Below, piece by piece: positions 15,755 to 25,419 of a stretch of 64,000 nucleotides of DNA. The stretch comes from VGBO01 sp964453335 (GTDB lineage Bacteria > Actinomycetota > Acidimicrobiia > Acidimicrobiales > CAIXPF01). The notes beneath the pieces were generated by a model. That model made no database searches, had not been told where the DNA came from, and saw nothing but the letters and a program-made list of their open reading frames with translations. Positions within the stretch are counted from its first letter, which is position 1. Each line of letters begins with the position of its first letter. The translations under genes and the position numbers were made by a program. Location of the stretch: assembly GCA_964453335.1 (NCBI GenBank), contig CAYVOK010000011.1, positions 34,599 through 98,598 of the forward strand. The letters run 5' to 3'.

Positions 15755-16284
15755 ACCACGGCCCGCTGGTACCACACCACGTTCTGCCGCTTGTCGGCCG
15801 GTGCGTTGAACCGTTCGAACGCCGCAGTCCCGACCGCACGCGTGTCGCGCACGAGGTCGGTGAGGTTGTCGAGCTTGTCGCACGCCACGACGAGGAGCGC
15901 CCCGTGCGGATCGGCCGACCGACGCAGCTCGGCGATGGTGTCGAGGTGGTGGGCCTTGCGTTCCCGCCAGGTGGACGCATCGCGCAGCTGACCGGGGACG
16001 ACGGTGTCGGTCGCCGCGGTGACGATGGCGGCGACCCGGGCACCGAAGCGGTTCTGCAGCGCGACGGCCTCGACACCGCTGTCCTCGATGACGTCGTGCA
16101 GGAGTGCTGCCACCGCCTGGTCCTCGTCGCCACCGTGCCGCCACACGTGCGACGCGACGCCGAGGACGTGCGCGAGGTAGGGAACCGCGGTGCCCTTGCG
16201 GAACTGGTCCTTGTGGCATTCGGCGGCGAAGGCGAGCGCGTCGGCGACCCGTGCCGAGTACGCCTCCGCCACCGTGGTGGTCAC
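15673..16284 (-). CDS. HD-domain hydrolase (RelA/SpoT-like ppGpp hydrolase fold)
   Basis: A 203-residue protein consisting of one HD domain. The AAECHKDQFRKGTAVPYLAHVLGVASHV start and AALLHDVIED (HD near 65-66), then CDKLDNL, match the metal ligands H...HD...D of the small SpoT/Mesh1-type hydrolases. There is no synthetase or TGS domain, so a stand-alone alarmone or nucleotide hydrolase is likely. The GTG start overlaps the TGA of the Rieske gene (GTGA). Confidence 0.82.
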   Translation of the reverse strand: MTTTVAEAYSARVADALAFAAECHKDQFRKGTAVPYLAHVLGVASHVWRHGGDEDQAVAALLHDVIEDSGVEAVALQNRFGARVAAIVTAATDTVVPGQLRDASTWRERKAHHLDTIAELRRSADPHGALLVVACDKLDNLTDLVRDTRAVGTAAFERFNAPADKRQNVVWYQRAVVQSLGDALPGALRRELDDLLADLDACD

Positions 16285-17438
16285 AGGCCGGTCGTCCCCG
16301 ACTCGACGGCCTCGGTGACGGCGCGGTGGAACAGCGTGAGCGCCGGCTCCACCCGTCCGTAGACGAGCTCGGAGATGGCGCCTGCCTCGAGCGAGCGCTG
16401 CACGGCCGCCATCACCGGGAAGTCCTCGGTGCCCGTCACCTGCAGCAACAGGTCGTGGTTGCGCGCCCAGTAGCGCTGCGCCTTCTCCGTGGTCGCCGGC
16501 TGCGGCGCGAAGATCGACGTCGTCGCGATCGTGGTGTGGACGTCGACCGGCTCGAGGCGCCACAGCTCGACGTGGTCGAGCTGGTGGACGAGGAGCGCGT
16601 TCGGCACGAGGAAGTACTGGATGGTCGAGTGCGGGATGATCGACCGCTCCTCGACCGGCTTGGTGAACTCCTCGACGACGGACTTGCGCAGGCCGATGGA
16701 GTTGAAGTTGCGGCCGAAGGACTCCACGACCGTGCAGTCCGACAGGAACGTGGGCGCGAGGCTGTCCTTGTGCAGCCACCGGATGTGGTAGCTCTCGCAG
16801 AACGTGTCGAGCACGAACTTCCAGTTGAAGTCCCAGGTGTTCACCCGGGTCTCGATGTGGTGCCACGATCCGAGATCGAACGAACCGAGGTCGTCCTCGG
16901 CGCCGCCGAGCACGGCATCGACGTCGATAGGGGTCGGGCCGCCGGCGCGCACGAAGATCATCCCGTACTTCTCGGCGACGGCCACCCGGTGCAGGTTGCA
17001 CTCGAGGGTCACGTCGTCGAAGGCCCCGTCGGACATGGGGCGCGCGGCGAGGCGGCCGTCGAGCTCGTATGTCCATGCGTGGTACGGGCAGGCGAGCCGC
17101 GCCCCGCAGCTGGCGACCCGCTCGGTCACGAGCGGGGAGCCCCGGTGGCGGCATGCGTTCACGAGCCCAGCGACCGAACCGTCGGCCTGTCGGACGACCG
17201 CGATGGGGAGACCGTCGAAGGTCGCCGTGAGCACGTCGCCCGGGTTCGGGATCTCGCAGCTCAGGCCGGCGAAGACCGGGCCCTCACGGAACAGCACACG
17301 CCGTTCGGCGGCGAAGCGGACCGGGTCGGTGTACACGCTCGCCGGGTTGACCATGCTCTCCGGGCCGAAGAGGCCGACCCGGCGGGGGCCCGCCGCTTCG
17401 ATCCGTTCGAGGATCTCGACCTGACGCTCGTGACGCAT
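16281..17438 (-). CDS. Rieske aromatic ring-hydroxylating oxygenase, alpha subunit
   Basis: A 385-residue protein with an N-terminal Rieske domain (C96-x-H98 and C117-x2-H120 bind the 2Fe-2S cluster) and a catalytic domain with the mononuclear iron ligands H218 and H223 in ESYHIRWLH. It would hydroxylate or demethylate an aromatic or carnitine-like substrate with electrons from a reductase that is not encoded nearby. ATG with a GCGGAGG site. It is translationally coupled to the downstream HD gene, an unexpected partner. Confidence 0.88.
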   Translation of the reverse strand: MRHERQVEILERIEAAGPRRVGLFGPESMVNPASVYTDPVRFAAERRVLFREGPVFAGLSCEIPNPGDVLTATFDGLPIAVVRQADGSVAGLVNACRHRGSPLVTERVASCGARLACPYHAWTYELDGRLAARPMSDGAFDDVTLECNLHRVAVAEKYGMIFVRAGGPTPIDVDAVLGGAEDDLGSFDLGSWHHIETRVNTWDFNWKFVLDTFCESYHIRWLHKDSLAPTFLSDCTVVESFGRNFNSIGLRKSVVEEFTKPVEERSIIPHSTIQYFLVPNALLVHQLDHVELWRLEPVDVHTTIATTSIFAPQPATTEKAQRYWARNHDLLLQVTGTEDFPVMAAVQRSLEAGAISELVYGRVEPALTLFHRAVTEAVESGTTGL

Positions 17439-17495
17439 CCGCTGTACCTCCGCTGCAGGCGACCCGGGCGAGGCTAGGCGGTCGTCCCCCGGCGC

Positions 17496-18404
17496 TCAAC
17501 GTCGCTCGGACCACCGACGGTAGAGGGCGAGCAGGGCGACGATGTCGAGGTCGGCGAATCCCTCGGCGACTGCCAGACCGTACAGCTGGGACCCGGTCGC
17601 AGCGGCGGGTGCGGGGACCCCCAGGCTGCGTGCGAGCTCGAGCGCGAGATGGAGATCCTTCTCACCGAGTCGCACCGTGAAGCCGGGTGCCCAGTCGTCG
17701 CGGATCGCCTTCGGGAACCGCTTCGTGAAGTGGTGGGAGCGCCCACCGCTGTTCGAGAGCACGTCGTAGAGCGTGTCCGCATCGACACCGGCGGCGAGGC
17801 CGACCGCGAACGCCTCCGCGGCAACCGCCACGTTGCCCATCGTCATCATGTTGTTGACGAGCTTGACGACCTTCGCCGTGCCGATCCCGCCGGTCCGGCT
17901 CCGTGGGCCGAGCGAGGCGAGCACGTCGTCGACGGCGTCGAGGTCGGCGGGCTCGCCGCCGACGATGAGCGAGAGCGTCCCCGTCGCGGCCTCACCGGGT
18001 CCACCCGACACCGGGGCGTCGACCGGTCGCAGTCCGGCGGCGCGGGTGGCGTCGGCGACTGCGCGCATGGTGTCCGGACCGATGGTGCTCAACTCCACGA
18101 GGAAGGTCCCCGGCGCTGCGACCTCGACGAGGCCACCCGGCCCGGTCCAGACGGCGCGCACCGCTGCATCGGCGGGGAGGCTCGTGAACACGACCGTCGC
18201 GCCGGCGACACCGGTGGCGAGATCGGCGGTCGCGGCCACGCCGTCCGCCGCCGCGACGTTCCGCACCCCCTCGTCGAGGTCGACGCCGGCGACGGCGTAC
18301 CCGCAGCCGAGCAGACGTCGTGCGACGGCACCGCCCATGTGGCCGAGTCCGACGACGGCGCAGCGCTGCGCTGCGCCCTGTTCAGGCGATGCGGACGGCG
18401 ACAC
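17496..18404 (-). CDS. NAD(P)-binding beta-hydroxyacid dehydrogenase (3-hydroxyisobutyrate dehydrogenase family)
   Basis: A 302-residue protein. The Rossmann motif GLGHMG (19-24), VDAPVSGGPGEAATGTLSLIVGG near 129-151 and the catalytic Lys in KVVKLVNNMM near 175-184 are diagnostic of the family, which oxidises beta-hydroxyacids such as 3-hydroxyisobutyrate or tartronate semialdehyde. Its start lies inside the end of the MBL gene (23-nt overlap, different frame), so the two are probably one transcript. Confidence 0.88.
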   Translation of the reverse strand: MSPSASPEQGAAQRCAVVGLGHMGGAVARRLLGCGYAVAGVDLDEGVRNVAAADGVAATADLATGVAGATVVFTSLPADAAVRAVWTGPGGLVEVAAPGTFLVELSTIGPDTMRAVADATRAAGLRPVDAPVSGGPGEAATGTLSLIVGGEPADLDAVDDVLASLGPRSRTGGIGTAKVVKLVNNMMTMGNVAVAAEAFAVGLAAGVDADTLYDVLSNSGGRSHHFTKRFPKAIRDDWAPGFTVRLGEKDLHLALELARSLGVPAPAAATGSQLYGLAVAEGFADLDIVALLALYRRWSERR

Positions 18405-19191
18405 CCTGCAGCCCCTCCACGGCCGGGTACCGGGCGAGCACCGCCGGGTCGTGGCCGGGCACGATCGTGCCTTCCGAGCCGGCGAGCTCCCGCAGTCGGT
18501 CGAACGCGGCGTACATCCCTGCGAGGTCGTGCACGATCCCGAAGGGGAGGTCGCCCTCGATGTTCGACCAGAAGTGTGCAGCGTCGAGGGCGAGGACCAC
18601 CGGACCCGACGCTGTGGCGACGCGGACGGCCTGCAGGCCGGGACTGTGGCCGCCGACGAGGTGCACGCTCACGCCGGGAGCGATCTCGGCGTCACCGTCG
18701 ACCCAGGCGACCCGGCCGTCGAAGTTCGCCCGGACGAGCCCGGCGACGTCGTCCGCCTCGACGAGTCCCCGGTACTCGCGGCGACCCGCGAACCGGCCGG
18801 TCCAGAACGCCATCTCGCGCTCCTGCAGCACGAAGCGGGCGAGTTCGAAGGGGGCGAGATCCCCGACGTGGTCGTAGTGGAGGTGGCTGAGGATCACCGT
18901 GCGCACGTCCCGAACGGCGACCCCGAGCGCGGCGAGCGCATCGGTCGGGCGGCGCAGGTGACGGCGGTTCCGGCGAGCGGCGACATCCGCGCAGAACCCG
19001 GCGTCGACCACGATCGAATCGGCGTCACCGGTCGCGCCCGCAGGGCGGATCAGCCACACGAAGAAGTCGAGGTCGACGGGCGCGTCGTGCGGATCACCGG
19101 CGTTGCCGTAGAAGTAGTGGCCCCGGGTCCCGGTGTGCTCCGCGAACTTGCAGGCGTAGACCTCGTGGATGGCGTCGTCGTCCGTGCGCAC
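18382..19191 (-). CDS. MBL-fold hydrolase, N-acyl-homoserine lactonase-like
   Basis: A 269-residue metallo-beta-lactamase fold protein with the zinc motif H103-x-H105-x-D107-H108 (SHLHYDHVGD), then a late His in LVGGHSPG and Asp in LALDAAHFW. The layout and the N-terminal KFAEHTGTRGHYF segment resemble quorum-quenching lactonases and related lactone hydrolases. A lactone would also be the product of the BVMOs here, so ring opening of catabolic lactones is a reasonable guess. I chose the GTG at 19191 because a TACCGT box ends 7 nt before it; a GTG at 19200 is in frame and overlaps that box. Confidence 0.82.
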   Translation of the reverse strand: MRTDDDAIHEVYACKFAEHTGTRGHYFYGNAGDPHDAPVDLDFFVWLIRPAGATGDADSIVVDAGFCADVAARRNRRHLRRPTDALAALGVAVRDVRTVILSHLHYDHVGDLAPFELARFVLQEREMAFWTGRFAGRREYRGLVEADDVAGLVRANFDGRVAWVDGDAEIAPGVSVHLVGGHSPGLQAVRVATASGPVVLALDAAHFWSNIEGDLPFGIVHDLAGMYAAFDRLRELAGSEGTIVPGHDPAVLARYPAVEGLQGVAVRIA

Positions 19192-19198
19192 GTCGGGC

Positions 19199-19204
19199 AC
19201 GGTA
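19199..19204 (-). promoter_or_regulatory. Leaderless-type -10 box (TACCGT) of the MBL gene
   Basis: Minus-strand TACCGT, GCCCGAC (7 nt), then GTG at 19191. Confidence 0.4.
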
Positions 19205-19212
19205 GCCCGACG

Positions 19213-21519
19213 TCAGCCGACGGGCTCGGGGCTCCGGTGCTCGTGCCCGCCGCCCTCGACGTCGATGCGGGGGAGGAGCCGGTCGAGCCAGCGCGGCAGC
19301 CACCAGTTGCGTGCGCCGAGGAGCTCCATGGTCGCGGGCACGAGGATCATGCGCACCACGGTCGCGTCGAGGAACACGGCGACCGCGAGGCCGACGCCGA
19401 ACACCTTGATGGCTCGGTTCGGCTCGAGGAGGAACGACCCGAACAGGAACACCATGATCGCCGCCGCTGCGGTGATCACCCGCGCCGTGGTCGCCACACC
19501 GTCGGCGACGGCGGTGGCGTTGTCGCCCGTCCTGTCGTACTCCTCCTTCATGCGGGAGAGGAGGAAGACCTCGTAGTCCATCGACAGGCCGAAGACGATG
19601 GCGAACATCATCATCGGGCCCCAGGCCTCGATCGGTCCGCCCTTGCCGATGCCGACGAGGCTGCCGAGCCAGCCCCACTGGAAGATCGCCACGACGACAC
19701 CGAACGCGGAACCGATCGACAGCAGGTTCATCACGACGGCCTTGAGCGGCACGAGCAACGACCGGAACACGGCCATGAGGAGGAGGAAGGAGAGACCGAG
19801 CACGGCACCGAAGAAGATCGGCAGTCGGCCGGCGATGAACGACGCGAAGTCGATGTTCGCAGGGACGGTCCCGGTGACGAAGACGTCGGTGCCGATCCGG
19901 GTCTCGATGCCGGGGAGCACGTCGTCGCGGAGCGTCTTCACGAGATCGGTCGTCGCCTCGTCCTGCGGTGAGGTCGTCGGGATCACCTGGACGACGAGCA
20001 GCGGGGATCCGGGCGGCGCGACGGGGAGGGCGGCCTCCACGCCGGGGGTGGCCGACACCGCGGTGAGTACCGCACCGGTGGCCGTCGCTGCGTCGGCGCC
20101 GTCGACCTGGGCGACGAGCGTGAGCGGACCGTTGAACCCGGGGCCGAACGCCTCGCCGAGCAGGTCGTACGCCCGACGAACCGACGACGTCTCGGGGAAG
20201 TTCCCCTCGTCCGCGAAGCCGAGCCGCAGCGAGAACACGGGGAGGGCGAGGAGCACCAGGATCCCGAGCCCACCGATCGCGCCGATCCACGGGTGGCGCT
20301 GCAGGGTGCGGCTCCAGCGGAACCACACGGTCTCGCGGAGCGGCTTCGGGGTCCGACGCGGGACCTCGCGCCGCAGCGGCGCGACGACGAAGGAGAGGAG
20401 GACGACACCGAGACCGGCGAGGAGCACGACACCGGCAGCGGTCGGCTGCTTCAGGCCGACGAGGAACAGGGCGAGCGCGACGGCGAGCGCCCCGACGAGG
20501 CCGCGGTAGCGGGTCACCTCCACCCGGGCCTGGGCGAAGCCGAGGAGTGCGGGCAGCAGCGTGATCGACGCGACCATCGTCATGAGCACCGCGATCGACG
20601 CACCGATGCCGAGGCCGCGCACGAACTCGAGGCCCATGAGCAGCATGCCGAGGAGGGAGATGACCACCGTGCACCCCGCGAAGAGGACGGCCCGACCGGC
20701 GGTCGTGATCGCCTCGGCCGTCGCGTCCTCGAACGAGGAGCCGGCGAGCACCGCTTCCCGGTACCGGGTGACGATGAAGAGCGCGTAGTCGATGCCGACG
20801 CCGAGGCCGATCATCGCAGCGAGGATGTTCGTGAAGTCCGGCATGTTGAGCACGTGGCTCACGAGGGTGAGCAGGGTCACGCCCGTGCCGACGCCGAAGA
20901 GCGCGACACCGATCGGCAAGCCCATCGCGAGCACCGAGCCGAACGCGAGCAGCAGGATCACCACGGCGAACGCCAGGCCGAGCAGTTCGGACTCCGGCGG
21001 CTCGAACTCGGCGAAGACCTGACCCCCGAGCTCGACCTGCAGGCCGTCAACGGCGGGCAGGACCTCCTTGACCTCCTCGGTGATGGTGAGGAAGTCCGAC
21101 TGCCCGAGGGTGGGGGCGAAGCCGACGCGCGCGAACGCGACCTTGCCGGCGAGCGGACCCGCAGGAGCGATCTGGCTGGCACCGATCTCACCGTCGTAGG
21201 GAGAGACGAGCGATGTCACGCCGTCGATCCCGCGGACCTCGTCGAAGACCTTCGTCATCGTGGCGGCCACGGCAGGGTCGGCGACACCGGTCTCGGCACG
21301 GAAGACGATGGTCCCGTCGAAGCCGCCGCCGTCACCGCCGCTCGCCTCGCGGAGCAGGCTGAACCCGTCGTTCGACTCGGAATCGGGGAGGGTGAAGTCG
21401 GTCCTGAAGGCGCTGCCCGTCGCACCCTGCAGGGCGCCGAGACCGACGAGCGCGACCACCCAGACGGCGAGGACGATGCGGCGGCGGCGGAAGGAGAAAC
21501 GCGCGAGACGTTCGAGCAT
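19213..21519 (-). CDS. MMPL/RND-family membrane transporter
   Basis: A 768-residue transporter of the MmpL type. One N-terminal helix (VLAVWVVALVGLGAL) is followed by a large extracytoplasmic loop and a five-helix bundle, and the pattern repeats in the second half. DYALFIVTRYRE and DYEVFLLSRMKEEYD are the paired cytoplasmic D-x3-F-x3-R segments of the family. Such proteins export lipids or hydrophobic compounds using the proton gradient. The ATG at 21519 is the first that gives a membrane-protein N-terminus; the frame upstream is low-complexity. No MmpS or lipid synthesis gene lies next to it. Confidence 0.88.
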   Translation of the reverse strand: MLERLARFSFRRRRIVLAVWVVALVGLGALQGATGSAFRTDFTLPDSESNDGFSLLREASGGDGGGFDGTIVFRAETGVADPAVAATMTKVFDEVRGIDGVTSLVSPYDGEIGASQIAPAGPLAGKVAFARVGFAPTLGQSDFLTITEEVKEVLPAVDGLQVELGGQVFAEFEPPESELLGLAFAVVILLLAFGSVLAMGLPIGVALFGVGTGVTLLTLVSHVLNMPDFTNILAAMIGLGVGIDYALFIVTRYREAVLAGSSFEDATAEAITTAGRAVLFAGCTVVISLLGMLLMGLEFVRGLGIGASIAVLMTMVASITLLPALLGFAQARVEVTRYRGLVGALAVALALFLVGLKQPTAAGVVLLAGLGVVLLSFVVAPLRREVPRRTPKPLRETVWFRWSRTLQRHPWIGAIGGLGILVLLALPVFSLRLGFADEGNFPETSSVRRAYDLLGEAFGPGFNGPLTLVAQVDGADAATATGAVLTAVSATPGVEAALPVAPPGSPLLVVQVIPTTSPQDEATTDLVKTLRDDVLPGIETRIGTDVFVTGTVPANIDFASFIAGRLPIFFGAVLGLSFLLLMAVFRSLLVPLKAVVMNLLSIGSAFGVVVAIFQWGWLGSLVGIGKGGPIEAWGPMMMFAIVFGLSMDYEVFLLSRMKEEYDRTGDNATAVADGVATTARVITAAAAIMVFLFGSFLLEPNRAIKVFGVGLAVAVFLDATVVRMILVPATMELLGARNWWLPRWLDRLLPRIDVEGGGHEHRSPEPVG

Positions 21520-21568
21520 GGGGGGCTCCGGCGACGGTGCGGCTGCCGGGGTGCGGCCGCGACGGCGG

Positions 21569-21952
21569 TCAGACGCTATCGGCGGCGGGGTCCGAACCGG
21601 GTCCGTCGCCGTCTGCGTCGGGTGCGTCACCGTCGTCGGCGATCGGGGTCGGGTCGGGCTCGCCCTCGTCGTCGGGCACCTCGTCGAGGAGCCCGGCAGC
21701 CGACGCGAGCGCCGTCGCGAGGCCGACCGCACGGTCGTACACGGCGGCGAAGGTGTGGGTCGCCGCCGCCTCCTGGCCGGCGAGGGCCGGGGGCCCGAGC
21801 GACCGGACGACGGCGTCGGGGATCGCGGTCGGCCGCACGGGCGGTGCCGGTTCGGTCAGCTCGGGGACGGGCACCACGCCGGTGGGACGGACCGGTGCGG
21901 CCGGCCGCCCCTCGGCGCGCGCTCCGGGTCGTCGGCGTCGGGCACGGCTCAC
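21569..21952 (-). CDS. Hypothetical small protein coupled to the SNF2 helicase
   Basis: A 127-residue protein I do not recognise. A basic N-terminus (SRARRRRPGARAEGR) and a Pro-rich stretch are followed by a helical core near residues 42-92 (IPDAVVRSLGPPALAG, TFAAVYDRAVGLATALASAAG) and an acidic disordered tail. The start codon overlaps the stop of the helicase gene (ATGA), so it is made from the same mRNA. In many actinobacteria such SNF2 genes pair with a SWIM zinc-finger gene; no Cys/His pattern of that kind is present here. Confidence 0.6.
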   Translation of the reverse strand: MSRARRRRPGARAEGRPAAPVRPTGVVPVPELTEPAPPVRPTAIPDAVVRSLGPPALAGQEAAATHTFAAVYDRAVGLATALASAAGLLDEVPDDEGEPDPTPIADDGDAPDADGDGPGSDPAADSV

Positions 21953-24900
21953 GACAGCACCTCCTCGGTGTCCGCTGCGAGGTCGTCGGCGACGACGACA
22001 CCGTCACCGAGACCGAGGGCCCGCCGGAGCTGCCCGGCGTCGAGGTCGCCGATCGAGCTCGACCGGGGGAGGACGAGGTCGGCGATGCGCCGCTTGCCCT
22101 CCACGACCTCCTCGACCCGTTCGTCGACGGTGCCCGGGCACACCAGGCGGTGGCACACGACGGTCCGTGTCTGACCGATGCGCCAGGCCCGGTCGCGCGC
22201 CTGGTCCTCGACCGCCGGGTTCCACCAGCGGTCGTAGAGCACGACGTGGCTCGCAGCGGTCAGGTTCAGGCCGGTGCCACCTGCCTTCAGCGACAGCACG
22301 AGCGCACCCGCACCGTCACGCGCCTGGAACTCCTCGATCATCCGGTCGCGCGCCGTGCGGGACAGGCCGCCGTGGTAGCAGTGCACGGGGTTGCCGGTGC
22401 GTGCCGACAGGTGTTCGGCGAGCCGCTGACCCCACTCGGCGAAGTGGGTGAACACGAGGACCTTCTCGTCCGCGGCGAACACGGCGTCGACGATCTCCTC
22501 GAGACGAGCGAGCTTCCCGGAGCGCCCGGCGAGGACGCCGTCCTCGGAGCCGCGGTAGGCGGCGGGGTGGTTGCAGATCTGCTTGAGGGCGGTGATCGCC
22601 GCCAGGACGGCACCCTGGCGTGGCTCCGGCCCGCTCACCCCGTTCTCGTCGACGGTGCGGATGAGGGTGTCGAGGACCGCCTGGTAGAGGCCGATCTGCT
22701 CCGGTGTCATCGCGCAGTGGTCGAGCTGGTCGACCCGGTCCGGCAGTTCGGCCGCGATGTCCGGCTCCGACTTGGTGCGGCGGAACACGAGGATCCCGTT
22801 GAGCGCACGCAACGCCGCCTCACCGGCCCGACTGCCCTGGTCGTCACGCGACAGGGCACCGACGAACTGGGCCCGTCCGCCGACGAGACCCGGGTTCGTG
22901 AAGTCGAGGATCGCCCACAGGTCGCCGAGACCGTTCTCGACCGGGGTGCCGGTCAGCGCGATGCGGGTGTGCGCACGCAGGCGCCGCAACTGGCGGGCGG
23001 TCTCCGTCGTCGCGTTCTTCACGACCTGCGCCTCGTCGAGCACGACCGCGTCCCAGGTGACCTCGGCGAGCGCCTCGACGTCGCGGACGGCGGTCGCATA
23101 GGTGGTGAGGACGAGATCGGCGGCGACCGCGGCGTGCCGCAGGGCCGTCGAGCTCCGCCGGTTCGCACCGTGGTGGACCACGACCCGCACCCCCGGCACG
23201 AACCGCCGGGCCTCCGCCGCCCAGTTCCCCACGACGGCGGGCGGCGCGATCACGAGCGACGGGCCGCGGCCGCGTCGCTGGGCGAGATGGGCCAGCACCG
23301 TCGGCGTCTTGCCGAGCCCCATGTCGAGGGCGAGGCAGCCGCCGAGACCGGCCCGGTCGAGCATGCCCATCCAGGCGAGCGCCTCCGCCTGGTAGGAGCG
23401 GAGGCGACCCTCGAACCCGGGCGGGTTCTGATCCGCGGTCCCGGCGATGCCGGCCGCGGCCTCGAGCAGGTCGTTCGCCCAGCTGTGACCGGCGAGGGTG
23501 ACCCCGCCGGGGAGACCTGCGCCCTCGAGGCCCAGGGCGTGGCGGAGCATCTCCGACCCGGTGAGACGGGTCAGGTTCGCCCGTTCGGCGAGCGCGGCGG
23601 CCGCCTCGACGAGGTCGGCACGTTCGACGGCGACCCAGCGTCCACCGGTTCGGATGAGCGGTCGCGCCTCTCGGGCGAGTCGGTTGATCTCGGCGGCGTC
23701 GAGCTCGAGGTCGCCGAACGCGACCCGCCAGCGCACGGCGGTGAGCTGGTCGATCCCGACCACCGAGCCCGCACCCGGTTCGGCCTCGAGGCGCAGCGAG
23801 GCGACCGCTTTGCGGCGCGACAGCGCAGGCACCTGCACGTCGAAGCCCGCCGCGGTGAGCATCGGCCCGGTCTCGGTCATGAGATCCCAGGCCTCGTCCC
23901 CTCCGAGGACGACCTCGCCGCGCCGGTGGCTCCCGGGGCGTCGCAACGCCGGGAGGAGGCGTTCGAGGCGTGTGAAGTGATTCGTCGTCTCCCGTCGCAG
24001 CGACTCCGAGGGGGAGACCATCGCCCGGTCGACGAGCACCGGCTGTCGTTCCACCCCGGCGGCGAGGACCCGCAGGAGCCAACCACCCGAGCTGTCGGGA
24101 GGGGAGAGTTGCAGCACGAGCCGCACCTTGCCGCCGTGCGAGACCGGTTTCGTCCACCGGTCGAGGCGTGCCATCAGCTCACCGGCGGGTCCGGACGGTG
24201 CGTCGAAGGGGTCGCCGGCGAGTCGGGCGAGGAAGGTCTCCGCGACGTCCGCCACCGTGCGCACCCGGGGCGGGGGTGCGGGGACCTCGACCCGGGCGGC
24301 CGCGGTCCGGCAGATGACGTCGACGATGTCGCCGAGGACCGCCTCGGTGACGACGCGGGCGCCGCCCTTGAGGCGTGCCGCCGCGCCGACCTCGGGTGGG
24401 AGCAGTGCGGCGAGCTGGTCGAGCACACCGGGATCGACGAGCACCGGCGCCCAGTGGACGGCATGGCGGTTCGTGCCCCGGCTCCGCCCCGGCGTCGGGG
24501 TTGCGACGTCGCGGGTGGCCGGACGCAGGCGGGGGGCGAAGCGGCCCTGGGCCACCGAGCGCACGGCGATCGCCGCGACCCGACCGAGCCAGCGGACGGT
24601 CGATCCGACCTCGTGTCCGGCCGGGTCGGCGCCGACGGCTACGAGCCAGCCGAGCACGCTGCCGAGGGGTGCGGCGACGGCGGGGACGCGTTGGCGGCCC
24701 GGGAGGGCGATCGGGTCGGTCTCGGTCCAGCCGTTGCCCGGTGCCCTGCCCAGGTCGAGGAGTTCCGCGAGGTCGGTGTCGGGGCCGGCCCAGGCGAGCA
24801 CCCGACCAGGGGCCCACGAGAGCTGGACGAGGTCCGGCGCCTCGACGGGCACGGTCTCGACCACTTCCGGCACGGCGGCCGGTTCGTCCACCGTGCGGGT

Positions 24901-25419
24901 GGTCGGCGGCGGCCCGAAGTCGACGGGGACGACCCGGTATCCGGCGACCCTCGTGATCGCGTCGGTGTAGCGGCGCTGCTCGTCGCGGAAGTCGGCGACG
25001 ATCTGGGCGTGGTCGTCGCCGGCCGAACGGACGACGCGCTGCAGGGTGCGTTCGGTGTCGTCGAGGAGACGCCACAGGGTCGCCACCCAGCGCGTGCGGT
25101 CGCCCTCGAGGAGGGCGCGCTCGTCGGGGCGGGCGCGCCCGTCGGCCTCGGCCGCGACGACGCTGTCCCAGTACGCAGGGGAGACGGTGCTGTCGTTCGG
25201 CGCGTCGGTCGGCGCTGCAGCGTGCGTGGTGTGCTCCTGTCCCTCGTCGGCCGGGGCGGACCACGACGTGGGCCACCCTGCGATGCCCGCCGTTGCGGAC
25301 GGGCCTCGTTCCGATCGGTCGTGTCCACCGTGCGGTGGCGTCGGTGCGGACCGCTGGGCGGATCCCGTCGACGTCGACCCGGCAACCGTAGCAGGGCACG
25401 GGGCACCGTCGGGAGGTCC
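21949..25419 (-). CDS. SNF2-family DEAD/DEAH helicase, 5' end uncertain at assembly gap
   Basis: A Swi2/Snf2 ATPase. The C-terminal half has the full motor: GLGKT (Walker A), APPAVVGNW, DEAQ (DEAH variant), TGTPVENGLGDLW, then FTHFAEWG, SLKAGGTGLNLT and DRAWRIGQ of helicase lobe 2. The first half carries the bacterial SNF2-associated domain. Such proteins translocate on DNA or RNA polymerase, and their bacterial role is poorly known. The frame is open into the N gap with no ATG or GTG near the expected start; protein-like sequence is clear from about 25190 leftward. The gene is thus either 5'-truncated by the gap or starts at an uncommon codon. A small gene follows with a 4-nt overlap. Confidence 0.85.
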   Translation of the reverse strand, partial: GPPDGAPCPATVAGSTSTGSAQRSAPTPPHGGHDRSERGPSATAGIAGWPTSWSAPADEGQEHTTHAAAPTDAPNDSTVSPAYWDSVVAAEADGRARPDERALLEGDRTRWVATLWRLLDDTERTLQRVVRSAGDDHAQIVADFRDEQRRYTDAITRVAGYRVVPVDFGPPPTTRTVDEPAAVPEVVETVPVEAPDLVQLSWAPGRVLAWAGPDTDLAELLDLGRAPGNGWTETDPIALPGRQRVPAVAAPLGSVLGWLVAVGADPAGHEVGSTVRWLGRVAAIAVRSVAQGRFAPRLRPATRDVATPTPGRSRGTNRHAVHWAPVLVDPGVLDQLAALLPPEVGAAARLKGGARVVTEAVLGDIVDVICRTAAARVEVPAPPPRVRTVADVAETFLARLAGDPFDAPSGPAGELMARLDRWTKPVSHGGKVRLVLQLSPPDSSGGWLLRVLAAGVERQPVLVDRAMVSPSESLRRETTNHFTRLERLLPALRRPGSHRRGEVVLGGDEAWDLMTETGPMLTAAGFDVQVPALSRRKAVASLRLEAEPGAGSVVGIDQLTAVRWRVAFGDLELDAAEINRLAREARPLIRTGGRWVAVERADLVEAAAALAERANLTRLTGSEMLRHALGLEGAGLPGGVTLAGHSWANDLLEAAAGIAGTADQNPPGFEGRLRSYQAEALAWMGMLDRAGLGGCLALDMGLGKTPTVLAHLAQRRGRGPSLVIAPPAVVGNWAAEARRFVPGVRVVVHHGANRRSSTALRHAAVAADLVLTTYATAVRDVEALAEVTWDAVVLDEAQVVKNATTETARQLRRLRAHTRIALTGTPVENGLGDLWAILDFTNPGLVGGRAQFVGALSRDDQGSRAGEAALRALNGILVFRRTKSEPDIAAELPDRVDQLDHCAMTPEQIGLYQAVLDTLIRTVDENGVSGPEPRQGAVLAAITALKQICNHPAAYRGSEDGVLAGRSGKLARLEEIVDAVFAADEKVLVFTHFAEWGQRLAEHLSARTGNPVHCYHGGLSRTARDRMIEEFQARDGAGALVLSLKAGGTGLNLTAASHVVLYDRWWNPAVEDQARDRAWRIGQTRTVVCHRLVCPGTVDERVEEVVEGKRRIADLVLPRSSSIGDLDAGQLRRALGLGDGVVVADDLAADTEEVLS

